From: VXNE01 sp965200505
GTDB lineage: Bacteria; Pseudomonadota; Gammaproteobacteria; Pseudomonadales; Azotimanducaceae
Assembly (NCBI GenBank): GCA_965200505.1
Contig: OZ241343.1
Span: 186,001-250,000 of the forward strand
DNA length: 64,000 nucleotides
Reading direction: 5' to 3'
A model generated the notes under the pieces. The model saw nothing but the letters and a program-made list of their open reading frames with translations, did not search any database and had not been told where the DNA came from. How positions within the stretch are numbered: position 1 is the first letter of the stretch; every line of letters begins with the position of its first letter. Positions 32,413 to 41,218 of this stretch are shown here, piece by piece. Both the position numbers and the translations under genes were made by a program.

Positions 32413-33870
32413 TTAATTCGCCATGCTTTCCAAAAGCACGGTGTCCGTTCCTTTGTCGTTCATGTTCACTTGAACCGTGGCCACGTCAACGGTGCCGCTC
32501 GCCGCCACGACGTCCAATGTCGCCGCGGTGCGCGTCTTGCCTGCCAAGCTCACAATGTCCGTTGCCTTCAACACTGCCCTTCCTTGCGCCGGCACCATGC
32601 CTTCCGCCGCTTCGCCCGGCTTCGCGGTAACGCCATCTTCCGCGGTGAACTTGAAGGTGTACGCCACCGGCTTTGTGTTTCGGTTCACGATCACCACGTT
32701 CTGCCGGTAGCCGGAGAAGGTTGTCAGGTAGGGAATCTGCACCCGTGTGCCGTCCCGGCGTATGCGCCCGATTGATGTTTCCGCCAAGTCTAGCGGTGGG
32801 AAGGCGGCGTTAGTGAGCCCTTCGTAGTCCACTGCAACGGTGTACTCACCTTCCGGTATCTCGGCGGTGTTCGTCGCCGGCACGGCAACGCAGAGCGCGG
32901 TAACGCCTTCCGCCGCGGCGACGGTCACTTTCTCGAGCACCTTGTCGTTTGGCCCTTTTGTGGTCAACGGCGCGGTTCCGCATGATGCCGCGGCCGCGGC
33001 GTTTGCGTAGAAGGTGCCTACGGAGAAGTCACCGCGGAACGTTGTTAAGCTGCCAGTGCCGGCGGCGGCGTCGCCGGGTTTGGCAATGTCCGTTAGACTG
33101 TCAACCTCGACTAACGACCAGGGATCTCCTCCGCGGGCTCGGTAGGAGATCGGGGTGTAATGTGCGTAACCCTCTCGATCGTCGCCCACGGCAATGGAGA
33201 GTGTGCCTATGGCATTGGCACCCGCGGCGGCCAATTGTGTGAAGTTGGATGCCACCGTAGCGGTAGCCGCGCCGGGCGTCACCTCGTCCTTCAAGCTACG
33301 CACAGGAAAAAAGACAGTCCTTTTCTGGGTGTGTAAGGGGTTTTTGCCTAGCAAGGCATCGCCTACGTCTATGTACACGGTGTAGGTGATCGTGCCCGGC
33401 GCATCAGGCCGAATCGCAGCGTGGATGTAATAGGTCAAAATCGCATCCGCGGCTGTGTATGTCAAGTTAGCGGGCAAAGATAAAACGGCCCAGCTTGACC
33501 CGTTGGTTCCGCCAGCTTCAAGGGTATGGTTGTGTATGGCCGGGATACCTATGAGACCCCGCACCGGTGAACCGCCCGCACGGAGAAACACAATGTTCTC
33601 GAAGTCAAAACGGCTGAAAACCTGCCTACCGTCACGACCATTAACGCCGCGTTCGTTAAACATGGCTATCTCACGATCCCACGCGGCGTAGTAGGTTTCG
33701 CCGTCAACGGTGATTGTCTTGTCACTCGCGTTGCTTAGGGTTTCAACGGAAAACGACAAAACACCAGCTCGCCCGGTCTGGTACAGATCAAGTACCGCCT
33801 GCTGCCCGTGCGCCATCGTGGAAAGGAAGGCGGCCGCCAGTGCGACCGTGGCGACGATGGCGCGTTGCAT
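32413..33870 (-). CDS. Secreted protein with a phase-variable promoter
   Basis: 485 residues. A signal peptide ends at TMAHGQQ. The rest is rich in beta-strand-prone, Thr/Val-rich repeats with no transmembrane segments: possibly a surface-exposed or secreted beta-sandwich protein. It has few Cys (SCGTA and ALCVAVP). No family recognised. The start is supported by AGGGAG upstream of the ATG. The promoter carries a 19-G tract in the -35/-10 spacer, so expression is probably switched by slippage. A GC-rich hairpin (about 33898-33928) lies in the 5' leader. Confidence 0.7.
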   Translation of the reverse strand: MQRAIVATVALAAAFLSTMAHGQQAVLDLYQTGRAGVLSFSVETLSNASDKTITVDGETYYAAWDREIAMFNERGVNGRDGRQVFSRFDFENIVFLRAGGSPVRGLIGIPAIHNHTLEAGGTNGSSWAVLSLPANLTYTAADAILTYYIHAAIRPDAPGTITYTVYIDVGDALLGKNPLHTQKRTVFFPVRSLKDEVTPGAATATVASNFTQLAAAGANAIGTLSIAVGDDREGYAHYTPISYRARGGDPWSLVEVDSLTDIAKPGDAAAGTGSLTTFRGDFSVGTFYANAAAAASCGTAPLTTKGPNDKVLEKVTVAAAEGVTALCVAVPATNTAEIPEGEYTVAVDYEGLTNAAFPPLDLAETSIGRIRRDGTRVQIPYLTTFSGYRQNVVIVNRNTKPVAYTFKFTAEDGVTAKPGEAAEGMVPAQGRAVLKATDIVSLAGKTRTAATLDVVAASGTVDVATVQVNMNDKGTDTVLLESMAN

Positions 33871-33958
33871 GGTTCAAGTCTCCCTACTGTCGAAAAGCGC
33901 CCGGCTTTCGGCACACCCGCGCCGGGCAACTGTCGTAACCACTTGGGCCTAGTGGTGG

Positions 33959-33992
33959 AATCTACCCCCCCCCCCCCCCCCCCAAGTGTCAA
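33959..33992 (-). promoter_or_regulatory. Phase-variable promoter with G19 spacer
   Basis: Minus-strand TTGACA (33987-33992) and TAGATT (33959-33964) flank a spacer of CTT plus 19 G, 22 nt in all. The optimum is about 17, so the promoter is predicted weak or off as sequenced and would strengthen by losing about 5 G. This is the arrangement of classic switching promoters such as porA. Confidence 0.8.
33965..33983. repeat. Homopolymer tract C19/G19
   Basis: Nineteen consecutive C on the plus strand, far longer than expected by chance. It lies in the promoter spacer of the secreted protein gene on the minus strand. The exact length may be miscounted by sequencing. Confidence 0.95.
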
Positions 33993-34051
33993 CTCGATTA
34001 ACCGTGGAGACTTCGCGCGATGGCGGGCTCCGTTTTCGGCGACCACCTGCG

Positions 34052-34468
34052 CTAACGAGGCAACGTCACCACCTTCAAGCCACGAGCGGCCCGAACCAGC
34101 GCTTTGTCTTGGGTGGCCAAGGGCACACCGCGCCGTAGCGCGAGTTCCAAGTAGGCGGCGTCATAGGTGGTCAAGCCTGCGGAACGCGCGAGAGCCAGCA
34201 CTTCCCGGAGTGCGCGTCGGTCCGTCTCCGCATCGATGTCGATGGGCAGGTTGGAAACGAAGGGCACGCTGGCCGCCACTTGCGCCGGTGTGATGCGGCC
34301 GCGGCGCTCGGCTTGGGCGAGAACGTTGCCGACTTCCAAGCGCCAATGGAGCGGTGCCAATGCCGTGTCGTCGGCCAACCGGTCGAGGAGCGCGTCCGTA
34401 TCTGGGGTGGCTTCGTCCTCGAACAACCACGCGACGGCCACGGAGCAATCCAAAACGAAGACGCTCAC
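34052..34468 (-). CDS. vapC: VapC-type PIN toxin of a Phd-VapC pair
   Basis: 138 residues, GTG start. VFVLDCSVAVAWLFED (D), RLEVGNVLAQAERRG (E), LTTYDAAYLELALRRGVPLATQDKAL (D and the TQDK motif) fix the PIN fold of the VapC toxin family. The antitoxin gene overlaps its start by 4 nt. Confidence 0.93.
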   Translation of the reverse strand: MSVFVLDCSVAVAWLFEDEATPDTDALLDRLADDTALAPLHWRLEVGNVLAQAERRGRITPAQVAASVPFVSNLPIDIDAETDRRALREVLALARSAGLTTYDAAYLELALRRGVPLATQDKALVRAARGLKVVTLPR

Positions 34469-34704
34469 CGCCTTGCCCCATCCCGCAGTTCCCTCCAATC
34501 CAACCCGCCCAACTTCATGTCGGCGCGGCGCACTCGCCAATCGCCAATGGCGCTCCGCACGGTCTGCCGCTCCGCCCGTTGGACGGGCACCAGTTTGGCC
34601 ACCGGTTCGCCCCGCCTGCGGATCAGCACCTCCTCGCCCCGCGAGACCCGCTCGAGCAGCGAAGAGAGATGCGTCTTCGCCTCGAAGGCGCCAACTTCGA
34701 TCAT
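34465..34704 (-). CDS. Phd/YefM-family antitoxin
   Basis: 79 residues. Begins MIEVGAFEAKTHLSSLLERV, the Phd/YefM DNA-binding fold; then VLIRRRGEPVAKLVPV. C-terminal tail binds the PIN toxin. A strong GGAGG precedes the ATG. An AT-rich promoter and inverted repeat lie just upstream. Confidence 0.92.
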   Translation of the reverse strand: MIEVGAFEAKTHLSSLLERVSRGEEVLIRRRGEPVAKLVPVQRAERQTVRSAIGDWRVRRADMKLGGLDWRELRDGARR

Positions 34705-34724
34705 GGTGTGCCTCCATTCCAACC

Positions 34725-34745
34725 AGTTTAATCAACTAGATTATA
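34725..34745 (-). promoter_or_regulatory. Promoter and operator of the Phd-VapC operon
   Basis: A consensus -10 (TATAAT, 34740-34745) is followed downstream by the inverted repeat AGTT-N5-AACT (34725-34737), which spans the predicted transcription start. Such placement suits autorepression by the antitoxin. Confidence 0.5.
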
Positions 34746-34775
34746 CTTGAGGAGATGTGTTCACGGGCACCAAGT

Positions 34776-34806
34776 GGAAATCGGCGACCGCGCCAGCCGC
34801 CGCGCC
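34776..34806. repeat. 31-bp direct repeat, distal copy
   Basis: 31 identical bases recur at 35676-35706, inside codons 21-31 of the CmcJ-like gene. The copies are exactly 900 bp apart and bracket the HTH gene. This copy appears to be a truncated fragment of the CmcJ-like gene. Confidence 0.85.
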
Positions 34807-34852
34807 GATGGCTCAGCGCGGCTTCTGGCCCGAGTCGCGCAGCAGGTGCGGC

Positions 34853-35329
34853 CTACTTGGAAGACACGACCTTGAGGCCATCCGCCTCAACCGCATGGTC
34901 CAGCAGCGCGCGCATGAACTCCGGCGCTCGGTCTTTGGCCTTGGTCTCCCATTCTCGCACGAGCAGGCGCAACAGCCGGGACGCTGGATTGGGCATCTCG
35001 GCCTCTTCCTTCTCCCAGCGCCGAACTTGCTGGTCCGAATAGCCAAGCAAGTCTGCAAGCCCTTTCTGGGACAGGTCCAACCGTTTGCGCAGAAACCGGA
35101 GCTCGCGGCCGCTCCAATGGCTCTTCCGCTCCACGATCCAATTGGCGATCACCGCGTCGAGACCATCTACGTCGTCAATCGACACGCCGGGCCCGTCGGC
35201 GGTCTCGTAGTGCTTCACGCCACCATCAAGCCAAACGTTGTCCAGACCGGATTCGGTGTAATGGTGCCAGCCAGCGCCGCTTGCTTCTTCGGCGCCGGTC
35301 AGCGGTTGAACAACCCAATGCCGCATCAT
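34853..35329 (-). CDS. XRE-type regulator, probable antitoxin-like
   Basis: 158 residues. An N-terminal domain of about 75 residues (HYTESGLDNVWLDGGV, with VSIDDVDGLDAVIANWIVER) leads to a C-terminal helix-turn-helix (LRFLRKRLDLSQKGLADLLGYSDQQVRRWEK). The arrangement resembles MqsA/HigA-type antitoxins, but I see no toxin gene beside it. It reads from a promoter with an overlapping palindrome (35363-35391). The gene is bracketed by 31-bp repeats from the neighbouring CmcJ-like gene, so it was probably inserted there. Confidence 0.85.
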   Translation of the reverse strand: MMRHWVVQPLTGAEEASGAGWHHYTESGLDNVWLDGGVKHYETADGPGVSIDDVDGLDAVIANWIVERKSHWSGRELRFLRKRLDLSQKGLADLLGYSDQQVRRWEKEEAEMPNPASRLLRLLVREWETKAKDRAPEFMRALLDHAVEADGLKVVSSK

Positions 35330-35362
35330 CCTATGCTCCTCCTTCGCGGCGTCCACGGCCAT

Positions 35363-35391
35363 AAACTATCGAATTGATAGCTTTCTTGCAA
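35363..35391 (-). promoter_or_regulatory. Promoter with operator palindrome for the XRE gene
   Basis: Minus-strand TTGCAA (35386-35391), 17-nt spacer, TAGTTT (35363-35368). The palindrome CTATC-N5-GATAG (35366-35380) overlaps the spacer and -10, so the regulator probably represses itself. Confidence 0.55.
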
Positions 35392-35613
35392 CAGCGAGCC
35401 GCTAACGACGAAGGGCGACGAAGGCGGCAGAGCTGCCGTCCGCTTGGATCTCTGCTTGATCGAGAACAGGCCAGACCGGCGTCGAGGGCCGGACAGGTCG
35501 CCGCGAGCGTGGCGCTGCTGTCGCAGGCTTAGCCGATGGCCCCAACTGCTGCGCTGGCTTACCGCGAGCCGGCCGATTAGACTCTCCCCCCACGCAAGCA
35601 TCTGGAGGCGACG

Positions 35614-36444
35614 ATGGCAGTGCAAGCCGAAGTGCGGTACCTCAACGACGAGTGGCGCGGCCGCAGCGACGTGCCGGAAATCGGCGACCGCGCCAGCCGC
35701 CGCGCCAACACCTCGAAGCACACGGTGACGATCCACGATGCGCGGCCCGGCTTGGAGGGCGGCGAGATCAGCTTGGAAGCCAATTGCTTCACGCTGCTCA
35801 AGCACATCTCCGCAGTGCGCGATTTCGAGGACGACGCCGAAGTGCGGGCGGTTTACTACCCGGAAATCACGGCGCTCACGCGGCGCACCACCGGCGCCGC
35901 CGCGGTCTTCATCACGCAGCATGTGGTGCGCACCGAGGACACGGCGGACTTCAACAAGGCATACGCCCGCTTCCTACACTGCGACTACAGCTTGAACCAC
36001 CCCCACGCCGCGGCGCGACGCGTGTTGGAGCGGCAGGGCGCGAACCCGGCGGATTACGAAGGGGCGGACTTCGCGTGGTACAACGCTTGGCAGCCGTTCG
36101 ACAACGTGGCGCTCAAGAACCCGCTGGCGCTGGTCGATGCCGCGTCGCTGGCGGCGCGGGACATCGTGGAATACCAGTACACCGGCTACGCCCGCTTGAG
36201 CCAGAGCAGCATCGCCGCCACGCTGGATCGCTCCTCGATACCGCTCAAGAACCCGGCGCACCGCTTCTATTACGTCTCCGCGATGGCCCCGGACGAGGTG
36301 TTGTTCTTCACCCAGTTGGACACCCGAAAGCGCGGCTTGGCCTGTCCACACACCTCGTTCGACAACCCGAGCGCGCCGTCGGACGCGCCGCCACGGCGCA
36401 GCATCGAGACGCGCTTGATGGCGGTGTTCCCGAAGGCGGCCTAG
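35614..36444 (+). CDS. CmcJ/NvfI-family oxidoreductase
   Basis: 276 residues. Related to the CmcJ/GA4-desaturase group, which has a double-stranded beta-helix dioxygenase fold. Typical markers are LKHISAVRDFEDDAEVRAVYYPEI, CDYSLNHPHAAARRVL, and WYNAWQPFDNVALKNPLALVDA. The C-terminal part (HRFYYVSAMAPDEVLFFTQLDTR) is also conserved in this family. Substrate unknown. A Shine-Dalgarno (GGAGG) precedes the ATG. A 31-bp piece of its 5' region is duplicated at 34776-34806. Confidence 0.85.
   Translation: MAVQAEVRYLNDEWRGRSDVPEIGDRASRRANTSKHTVTIHDARPGLEGGEISLEANCFTLLKHISAVRDFEDDAEVRAVYYPEITALTRRTTGAAAVFITQHVVRTEDTADFNKAYARFLHCDYSLNHPHAAARRVLERQGANPADYEGADFAWYNAWQPFDNVALKNPLALVDAASLAARDIVEYQYTGYARLSQSSIAATLDRSSIPLKNPAHRFYYVSAMAPDEVLFFTQLDTRKRGLACPHTSFDNPSAPSDAPPRRSIETRLMAVFPKAA
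35676..35706. repeat. 31-bp direct repeat, proximal copy
   Basis: Copy inside the CmcJ-like gene matching 34776-34806. Confidence 0.85.
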
Positions 36445-36540
36445 CCGCGCCCGCGGTAGCCGGGGCACCGCCAGGGGCCACGGTCGCGGTGAACGTTGCC
36501 ACGCTAGAATAGGCCCAGTCGAATCGGGTGCCCGCCGCTC

Positions 36541-37956
36541 ATGGGCGACGAAATCGCGCAACGACATTTCAACGCCGAGGACTACACGCGGTTCCGGCGC
36601 CGGCTGGACGAAGAGACGGACGCCGTCCAGGCTTTGTTCGAGACCGGCGGCTTCAGCCAGCGGGGCGACATCGCCGGGTTCGAGCTGGAGGCTTGGCTGG
36701 TGGATGCCGACGGCAACCCCGCGCCCCAGAACGAGCGCTTCCTCGAAGCCTTGGACAACCCGCTGGTGGTGCCCGAGCTCGCTGCCTTCAATGTGGAGTT
36801 GAACGGCAGCCCCTGCGCCATGGCCGGGCGCGTCTTCACCCGCCTGCACGACGAATTGGCCACCACATGGGAAGCCTGCCGGGTGGGCGCCGCGGAACTA
36901 GGCCTCAAGCTCGCCGCCATCGGCATCTTGCCCACCATCAAGCCGGAACTCTTGAACTCCAACTACATGTCGCCGCGGGTTCGCTTCCAAGCACTGAATG
37001 ACCGGGTGCTCGCCTTGCGCGACGGCGCCCCCTTCGAGCTCGACCTCGCCGGCACCGACACGCTGAAGATGACGCACGACGACGTGATGCTGGAAGCCGC
37101 CGCCACGTCGTTTCAGATTCACCTGCAGTGCCGCCCGGAAAGCGCCACCCGCGCCTACAACGCCGCCATCGCGGCGTCCGGCCCGATGGTGGCCCTCGCC
37201 GCCAACTCGCCCTTCTTGTTCGGAAAATCGCTGTGGGCCGAGACGCGCATCCCGCTTTTCGAGCAAGCGGTGTCCGTAGGGCCGCGCAACGCGCCCCGGG
37301 TCGGCTTCGGCGAAGGCTACGCGCGCGAATCAGTCTCTGAAGTGTTCCACGAAAACCGCGAGCGCCACCTCATCCTGTTGCCCTATGTGCAGGACGAACC
37401 GCCGAGCAAGTTCTCCCACGTGCGCTTCCAAAACGGCACCGTGTGGCGCTGGAACCGGCCCCTGCTCGGCTTTGACTTCGACGGCACGCCGCACCTGCGC
37501 ATCGAACATCGCGTGGTGCCCGCCGGCCCCACCATCGACGATTGCGTGGCCAACACGGCCGTGTTCATGGGCTTGGCGCGGGCACTCATCGACGCCGCAG
37601 CGCCCATTGAAGACGACCTGCCCTTCGACGCGGCCAAGGCCAACTTCTACGCGGCCGCCCGCATGGGACTGGACGCCGAGTTGATCTGGCGGGACGGCAA
37701 GCCCCACCACGCGCGAGCGCTGTTGTTGGATGAACTGCTGCCGGCCGCCGCCGACGCGCTGGGTCGGCTGGACATTCCGGCGGCGGAAATCGAACGGCAC
37801 GTCGGCCTCGCGGCGCGGCGCGTGGAGCGCAACCAAAACGGCGCGGTTTGGCAACGCAAATGGCTCGCCAAGCACGGGGCGGACTTCAATGCGCTCACCC
37901 TCGCCTACCTTGAAGCGCAGGATTCCGGCCAGCCGGTTCACGAATGGACGATCTAG
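36541..37956 (+). CDS. Glutamate-cysteine ligase-like protein (GCS2 family)
   Basis: 471 residues. GCS2/YbdK-type fold that ligates glutamate to a small amine or amino acid: FELEAWLVDADG with ATP-site acidic residues, FNVELNGSP, HIQLQC-like FQIHLQC, and RIEHRVVPAGPTIDDCVAN. It lacks the E. coli GshA N-terminal arrangement, so the product may be gamma-glutamyl-cysteine or another gamma-glutamyl amide. The metX gene overlaps its 3' end by 13 nt. Confidence 0.85.
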   Translation: MGDEIAQRHFNAEDYTRFRRRLDEETDAVQALFETGGFSQRGDIAGFELEAWLVDADGNPAPQNERFLEALDNPLVVPELAAFNVELNGSPCAMAGRVFTRLHDELATTWEACRVGAAELGLKLAAIGILPTIKPELLNSNYMSPRVRFQALNDRVLALRDGAPFELDLAGTDTLKMTHDDVMLEAAATSFQIHLQCRPESATRAYNAAIAASGPMVALAANSPFLFGKSLWAETRIPLFEQAVSVGPRNAPRVGFGEGYARESVSEVFHENRERHLILLPYVQDEPPSKFSHVRFQNGTVWRWNRPLLGFDFDGTPHLRIEHRVVPAGPTIDDCVANTAVFMGLARALIDAAAPIEDDLPFDAAKANFYAAARMGLDAELIWRDGKPHHARALLLDELLPAAADALGRLDIPAAEIERHVGLAARRVERNQNGAVWQRKWLAKHGADFNALTLAYLEAQDSGQPVHEWTI

Positions 37957-39089
37957 CGGCCCGCCGGTTGCGCCGCCGCGCCACCCCACCCAGCGGCGGC
38001 GACGCGCGCCAGCGCCTCACGTTGGCGGCACCGTTCCAAATGATGCACGGCATGTTGCCGGCAGCGGAACTCGCCTACGAGACTTGGGGCGAGCTCACGC
38101 CGGCGCGTGACAACGCCGTGCTTATCTTCACGGGCCTGTCACCCTCCGCCCACGCCGCCTCGGCCGCATCGGATCCCGCGCCGGGCTGGTGGGAAGACAT
38201 GGTGGGGCCAGACAAGCCCATCGACACGAACCGGCATTTCGTCATCTGCGTGAACTCCTTGGGCAGTTGCTTCGGTTCCACCGGGGCGGCATCCGTCAAT
38301 CCGGCCACCGGCGAGCGCTGGCGGCTGGACTTTCCCGTGCTGTGCTTGGAGGACATCGCCAATGCCGGGCATGAGCTCGTGACGGCACTCGGCATCGAGC
38401 GGCTCGCCGCGGTGGTCGGCGCCTCGATGGGCGGCATGACGGCCCTCGCGTTCGCCATGCTCCACCCCCATGCGGCGGCGGCGCTCCTGGCCATCTCGTC
38501 CGCGGCGCGCGCCCTGCCCCAAGCCATCGCCATCCGCTCCCTGCAGCGCGAGATCATCCGCCGCGATCCAGCTTGGCGTGGCGGGCGCTACGCCGAAGAC
38601 GCACTGCCCACCTTGGGCATGCGGCTCGCCCGCAAGCTCGGCATGATCTCGTACCGCTCCGCCGCCGAATGGGTGCAGCGCTTCGGCCGCGAACGCGCCA
38701 CCGGCGGCGTCGCCGGCCACGAGCCGTTCGGCATCGACTTCGAGGTGGAGTCTTACCTTGAGGCGCAGGCGGAGCGATTCGTCGGCACGTTCGATGCCAA
38801 CTGCTATCTGTACCTCTCCCGCGCCATGGATCTCTTCGACGCCGGCGACCACGGCGGCAGCTTGGCGGCGGGATTGGGCCGGGTGCGGGTGGAACGGGCG
38901 CTCATCATCGGCGTCACCTCAGACTTCCTGTTCCCTCTCGCCCAGCAACGGGAACTCGCGGATGGCTTGAACGCGACCGTGCCGGACGTCGCGTTCCTCA
39001 CCTTGGAATCCATCCAAGGGCACGACTCGTTCCTGGTGGACATGGATCGCTTCCGGCCGCCCATCGCGGCGTTCTTCGCACCACGCTAG
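37944..39089 (+). CDS. metX: Homoserine O-acyltransferase (MetX family)
   Basis: 381 residues. Alpha/beta hydrolase that transfers an acyl group to homoserine (or serine) in methionine/cysteine synthesis. Nucleophile elbow VVGASMGGMTAL (Ser), Asp in VTSDFLFPLAQQ and His in IQGHDSFLVD complete the triad. NSLGSCFGSTG and PAT-GERW are family segments. The acyl donor (acetyl or succinyl-CoA) cannot be decided by eye. Start ATG at 37944 overlaps the GCS2-like gene. Confidence 0.92.
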   Translation: MDDLAARRLRRRATPPSGGDARQRLTLAAPFQMMHGMLPAAELAYETWGELTPARDNAVLIFTGLSPSAHAASAASDPAPGWWEDMVGPDKPIDTNRHFVICVNSLGSCFGSTGAASVNPATGERWRLDFPVLCLEDIANAGHELVTALGIERLAAVVGASMGGMTALAFAMLHPHAAAALLAISSAARALPQAIAIRSLQREIIRRDPAWRGGRYAEDALPTLGMRLARKLGMISYRSAAEWVQRFGRERATGGVAGHEPFGIDFEVESYLEAQAERFVGTFDANCYLYLSRAMDLFDAGDHGGSLAAGLGRVRVERALIIGVTSDFLFPLAQQRELADGLNATVPDVAFLTLESIQGHDSFLVDMDRFRPPIAAFFAPR

Positions 39090-39102
39090 GCCAGTTCGCG
39101 TT

Positions 39103-39894
39103 TCAGAACACCGGCGGCGGGCGATTGGGCGGCGTGAAGCCCGGGTAGGACACCTGCGTGAGGTAGAGGCCATCCGGCGGTGCCGTGGGGGGCGCCGCCG
39201 CACGGTTCCGCAGTTTGAGCAGGCGCGTCAAGTAATCCGGCGGCGCCGCGGCGCGGCCCACCCGCTCCAACGCGCCGGCGAGGTTGCGCACCATGCGCAG
39301 CAGAAAGGCGTTGGCGCGGATGTCGAACACCACCCGGTCGCCGTGGCGCACCACCGACGCCGCGTGGACGCAACGAAACGGGCTCTTCGACTGACAGCCG
39401 GCGGCGCGGAACGTGCTGAAGTCCCGCTCGCCGAGCAGCGCTTGCGCCGCTTCATGCATGGCCACGGCATCCAGCGGCACCCTCGACCAAGCCACCTTGC
39501 CCCGCAACAGCGCCGGCGGCGCCGCGGACTCGACGAAAACGTAGGCATAGCGACGCGCCACGGCGCTGAACCGGGCGTGAAAGCTAGGCGCTTCGGCGCG
39601 CGCCCATGTCACGGACAGGGTGCGGTCGGTGAGCGCGTTGACGCCCCGCTGCCACGCCTCCAAAGGCCGCCGGGCACCGGTGCGGAAGCTCACCACCTGC
39701 CCGGTGGCGTGGACACCGGCGTCGGTGCGCCCAGCCGCCACGAGGCGCATCGGCGCGTCCGCCACTTGGGAGAGGGCCGCCTCCAAGGCGGCTTGCACAC
39801 TCGACTGATCTCGCTGGCGCTGAAACCCGTGGAACGCCGCGCCGTCGTACTCCACCCCCAACGCGATGGTCGTGGCGTCAGCGAGCTGGCTCAT
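39103..39894 (-). CDS. truA: tRNA pseudouridine synthase A
   Basis: 263 residues. Modifies uridines 38-40 in tRNA. Catalytic Asp in AAGRTDAGVHATGQV; ALGVEYDGAAFHGFQRQ at the start and FLLRMVRNLAGAL near the end are family markers. It overlaps fimV by 17 nt, an arrangement shared with many Gammaproteobacteria. Confidence 0.97.
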   Translation of the reverse strand: MSQLADATTIALGVEYDGAAFHGFQRQRDQSSVQAALEAALSQVADAPMRLVAAGRTDAGVHATGQVVSFRTGARRPLEAWQRGVNALTDRTLSVTWARAEAPSFHARFSAVARRYAYVFVESAAPPALLRGKVAWSRVPLDAVAMHEAAQALLGERDFSTFRAAGCQSKSPFRCVHAASVVRHGDRVVFDIRANAFLLRMVRNLAGALERVGRAAAPPDYLTRLLKLRNRAAAPPTAPPDGLYLTQVSYPGFTPPNRPPPVF

Positions 39895-41218
39895 TGAGGC
39901 GTTGGAGCAAGGCTCTGGCCACCTCCCGCTCCGCGTCGTTGCCCTCCCGCAGCACCTCCAAGCACACGGCGCGGGCGTTCTCGCGGTCGTTCAAGTCCAC
40001 ATAGGCGCGGGCGAGATTGAGCTTGGTGGTGGTGGCATAGGCGGCAGCGGGGGCCCGCTCCGTGTCCGGCGGCGATGCCGCGGCGGCCGTGGCGTCAACG
40101 TCGCGTGGCCGCGGCGCCGGTGTACCCGTGTCGCCGCCCACTGCCGCGGGCAGGTCCGAGTTGTCGAACCCGGCACTGCCGGTGGCTGGCAGCGAACCCG
40201 CATCCGCGACGCCGCGTGGTGCCGTCGCGGGGGCGGAAGTGGCGGGCGCGGCGGGCAGGGGCGGTGCCGGAGGCTCGCGCGCAGGTGCCGCGGCGCCGCC
40301 GAACGGAGCGCGACCAACATCCGCCCTTTGGTTGTGGGCCGGCTGCGGCGGTGGCGCGGGGTTGGGTGGTCGTGTGCCCACGGATCCAGCCACCCGCACC
40401 GGCCCGACAACTTCCGAATCAGCCTCACCCAAGGCTTCGGCGGCGGCGAAGTCTGCCGCCGGCCGCGGACTCACTCGTGGCTTTCCCGCCACCCCCTTGA
40501 CGTTCCGAGGGCGGCCGCGCCGCCGGCCCATCAGGAGCCCGACCAAGAAGAGGACAAAGCCGGCACCGCCAAGCCCGCTCCAATACAGCATCGGGTCCGG
40601 CTCGTCTCGCCGTGCAAACGGCGATGTCGAGCGCGGCTTGCGGGCCACTTGCGCCTCCAATTGCGCCACGCGCCGCTCGGCGCGGGTCGCGACTGCTGCT
40701 TGCTCGTCCAGCTGCGATTGCAGATCGGCGTTTGCCCGCTCCAATTCCGCCACGCGCAACTCCGCATCCTCGGCCCGGGTTTGCCAACTGGATGCGCGTT
40801 CGTCGGCAGGCCGCGCCGGGGCCAAGGTGGCCGGCGTCGGCGGCGCGACGTCCGAGCCTTCAACGACCGCCGGCCCCAACACCTCTGCCCAGTTGGCCTC
40901 AGGATCCGCGACGATGCCCGCCGCCCGCGCCGCCGTCACCGCTTGCGCCTCGGCAAGCGTCGGCGCCCGCAACGTGGCCCCGGCCATCACCAGGTTGCGT
41001 CGGGGGCCAACGAACGAATCGGGATGCAGACGCGCAAGCGCGAGCATCGTCTGCTCCACGGTGGCGCCCTCGGGGCGCAGGCGGTTGGCGATGGACCAAA
41101 GCGTGTCGTTCGGGCCGGTGGGGCCGTAGGTGTCGCCGGCCGCCGCGCCCACGCTGGGCGTCCAACACGCGCCGGCCGCGACCAGCGCGACAACCCCGAT
41201 GCGCGTGAGGTTAGACAT
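39878..41218 (-). CDS. fimV: FimV-like pilus/polar assembly protein
   Basis: 446 residues. Signal peptide, a LysM-like GPNDTLWSIANRLRPEG near residue 37, a coiled coil (about 140-200, ELRVAELERANADLQ), one membrane helix near 215-235, then a Pro/Ala-rich cytoplasmic stretch. The C-terminal FimV domain is TKLNLARAYVDLNDRENARAVCLEVL. In pseudomonads FimV supports type IV pili and polar signalling. It is about half the length of Pseudomonas FimV. It overlaps both leuB (8 nt) and truA. Confidence 0.9.
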   Translation of the reverse strand: MSNLTRIGVVALVAAGACWTPSVGAAAGDTYGPTGPNDTLWSIANRLRPEGATVEQTMLALARLHPDSFVGPRRNLVMAGATLRAPTLAEAQAVTAARAAGIVADPEANWAEVLGPAVVEGSDVAPPTPATLAPARPADERASSWQTRAEDAELRVAELERANADLQSQLDEQAAVATRAERRVAQLEAQVARKPRSTSPFARRDEPDPMLYWSGLGGAGFVLFLVGLLMGRRRGRPRNVKGVAGKPRVSPRPAADFAAAEALGEADSEVVGPVRVAGSVGTRPPNPAPPPQPAHNQRADVGRAPFGGAAAPAREPPAPPLPAAPATSAPATAPRGVADAGSLPATGSAGFDNSDLPAAVGGDTGTPAPRPRDVDATAAAASPPDTERAPAAAYATTTKLNLARAYVDLNDRENARAVCLEVLREGNDAEREVARALLQRLNEPAR

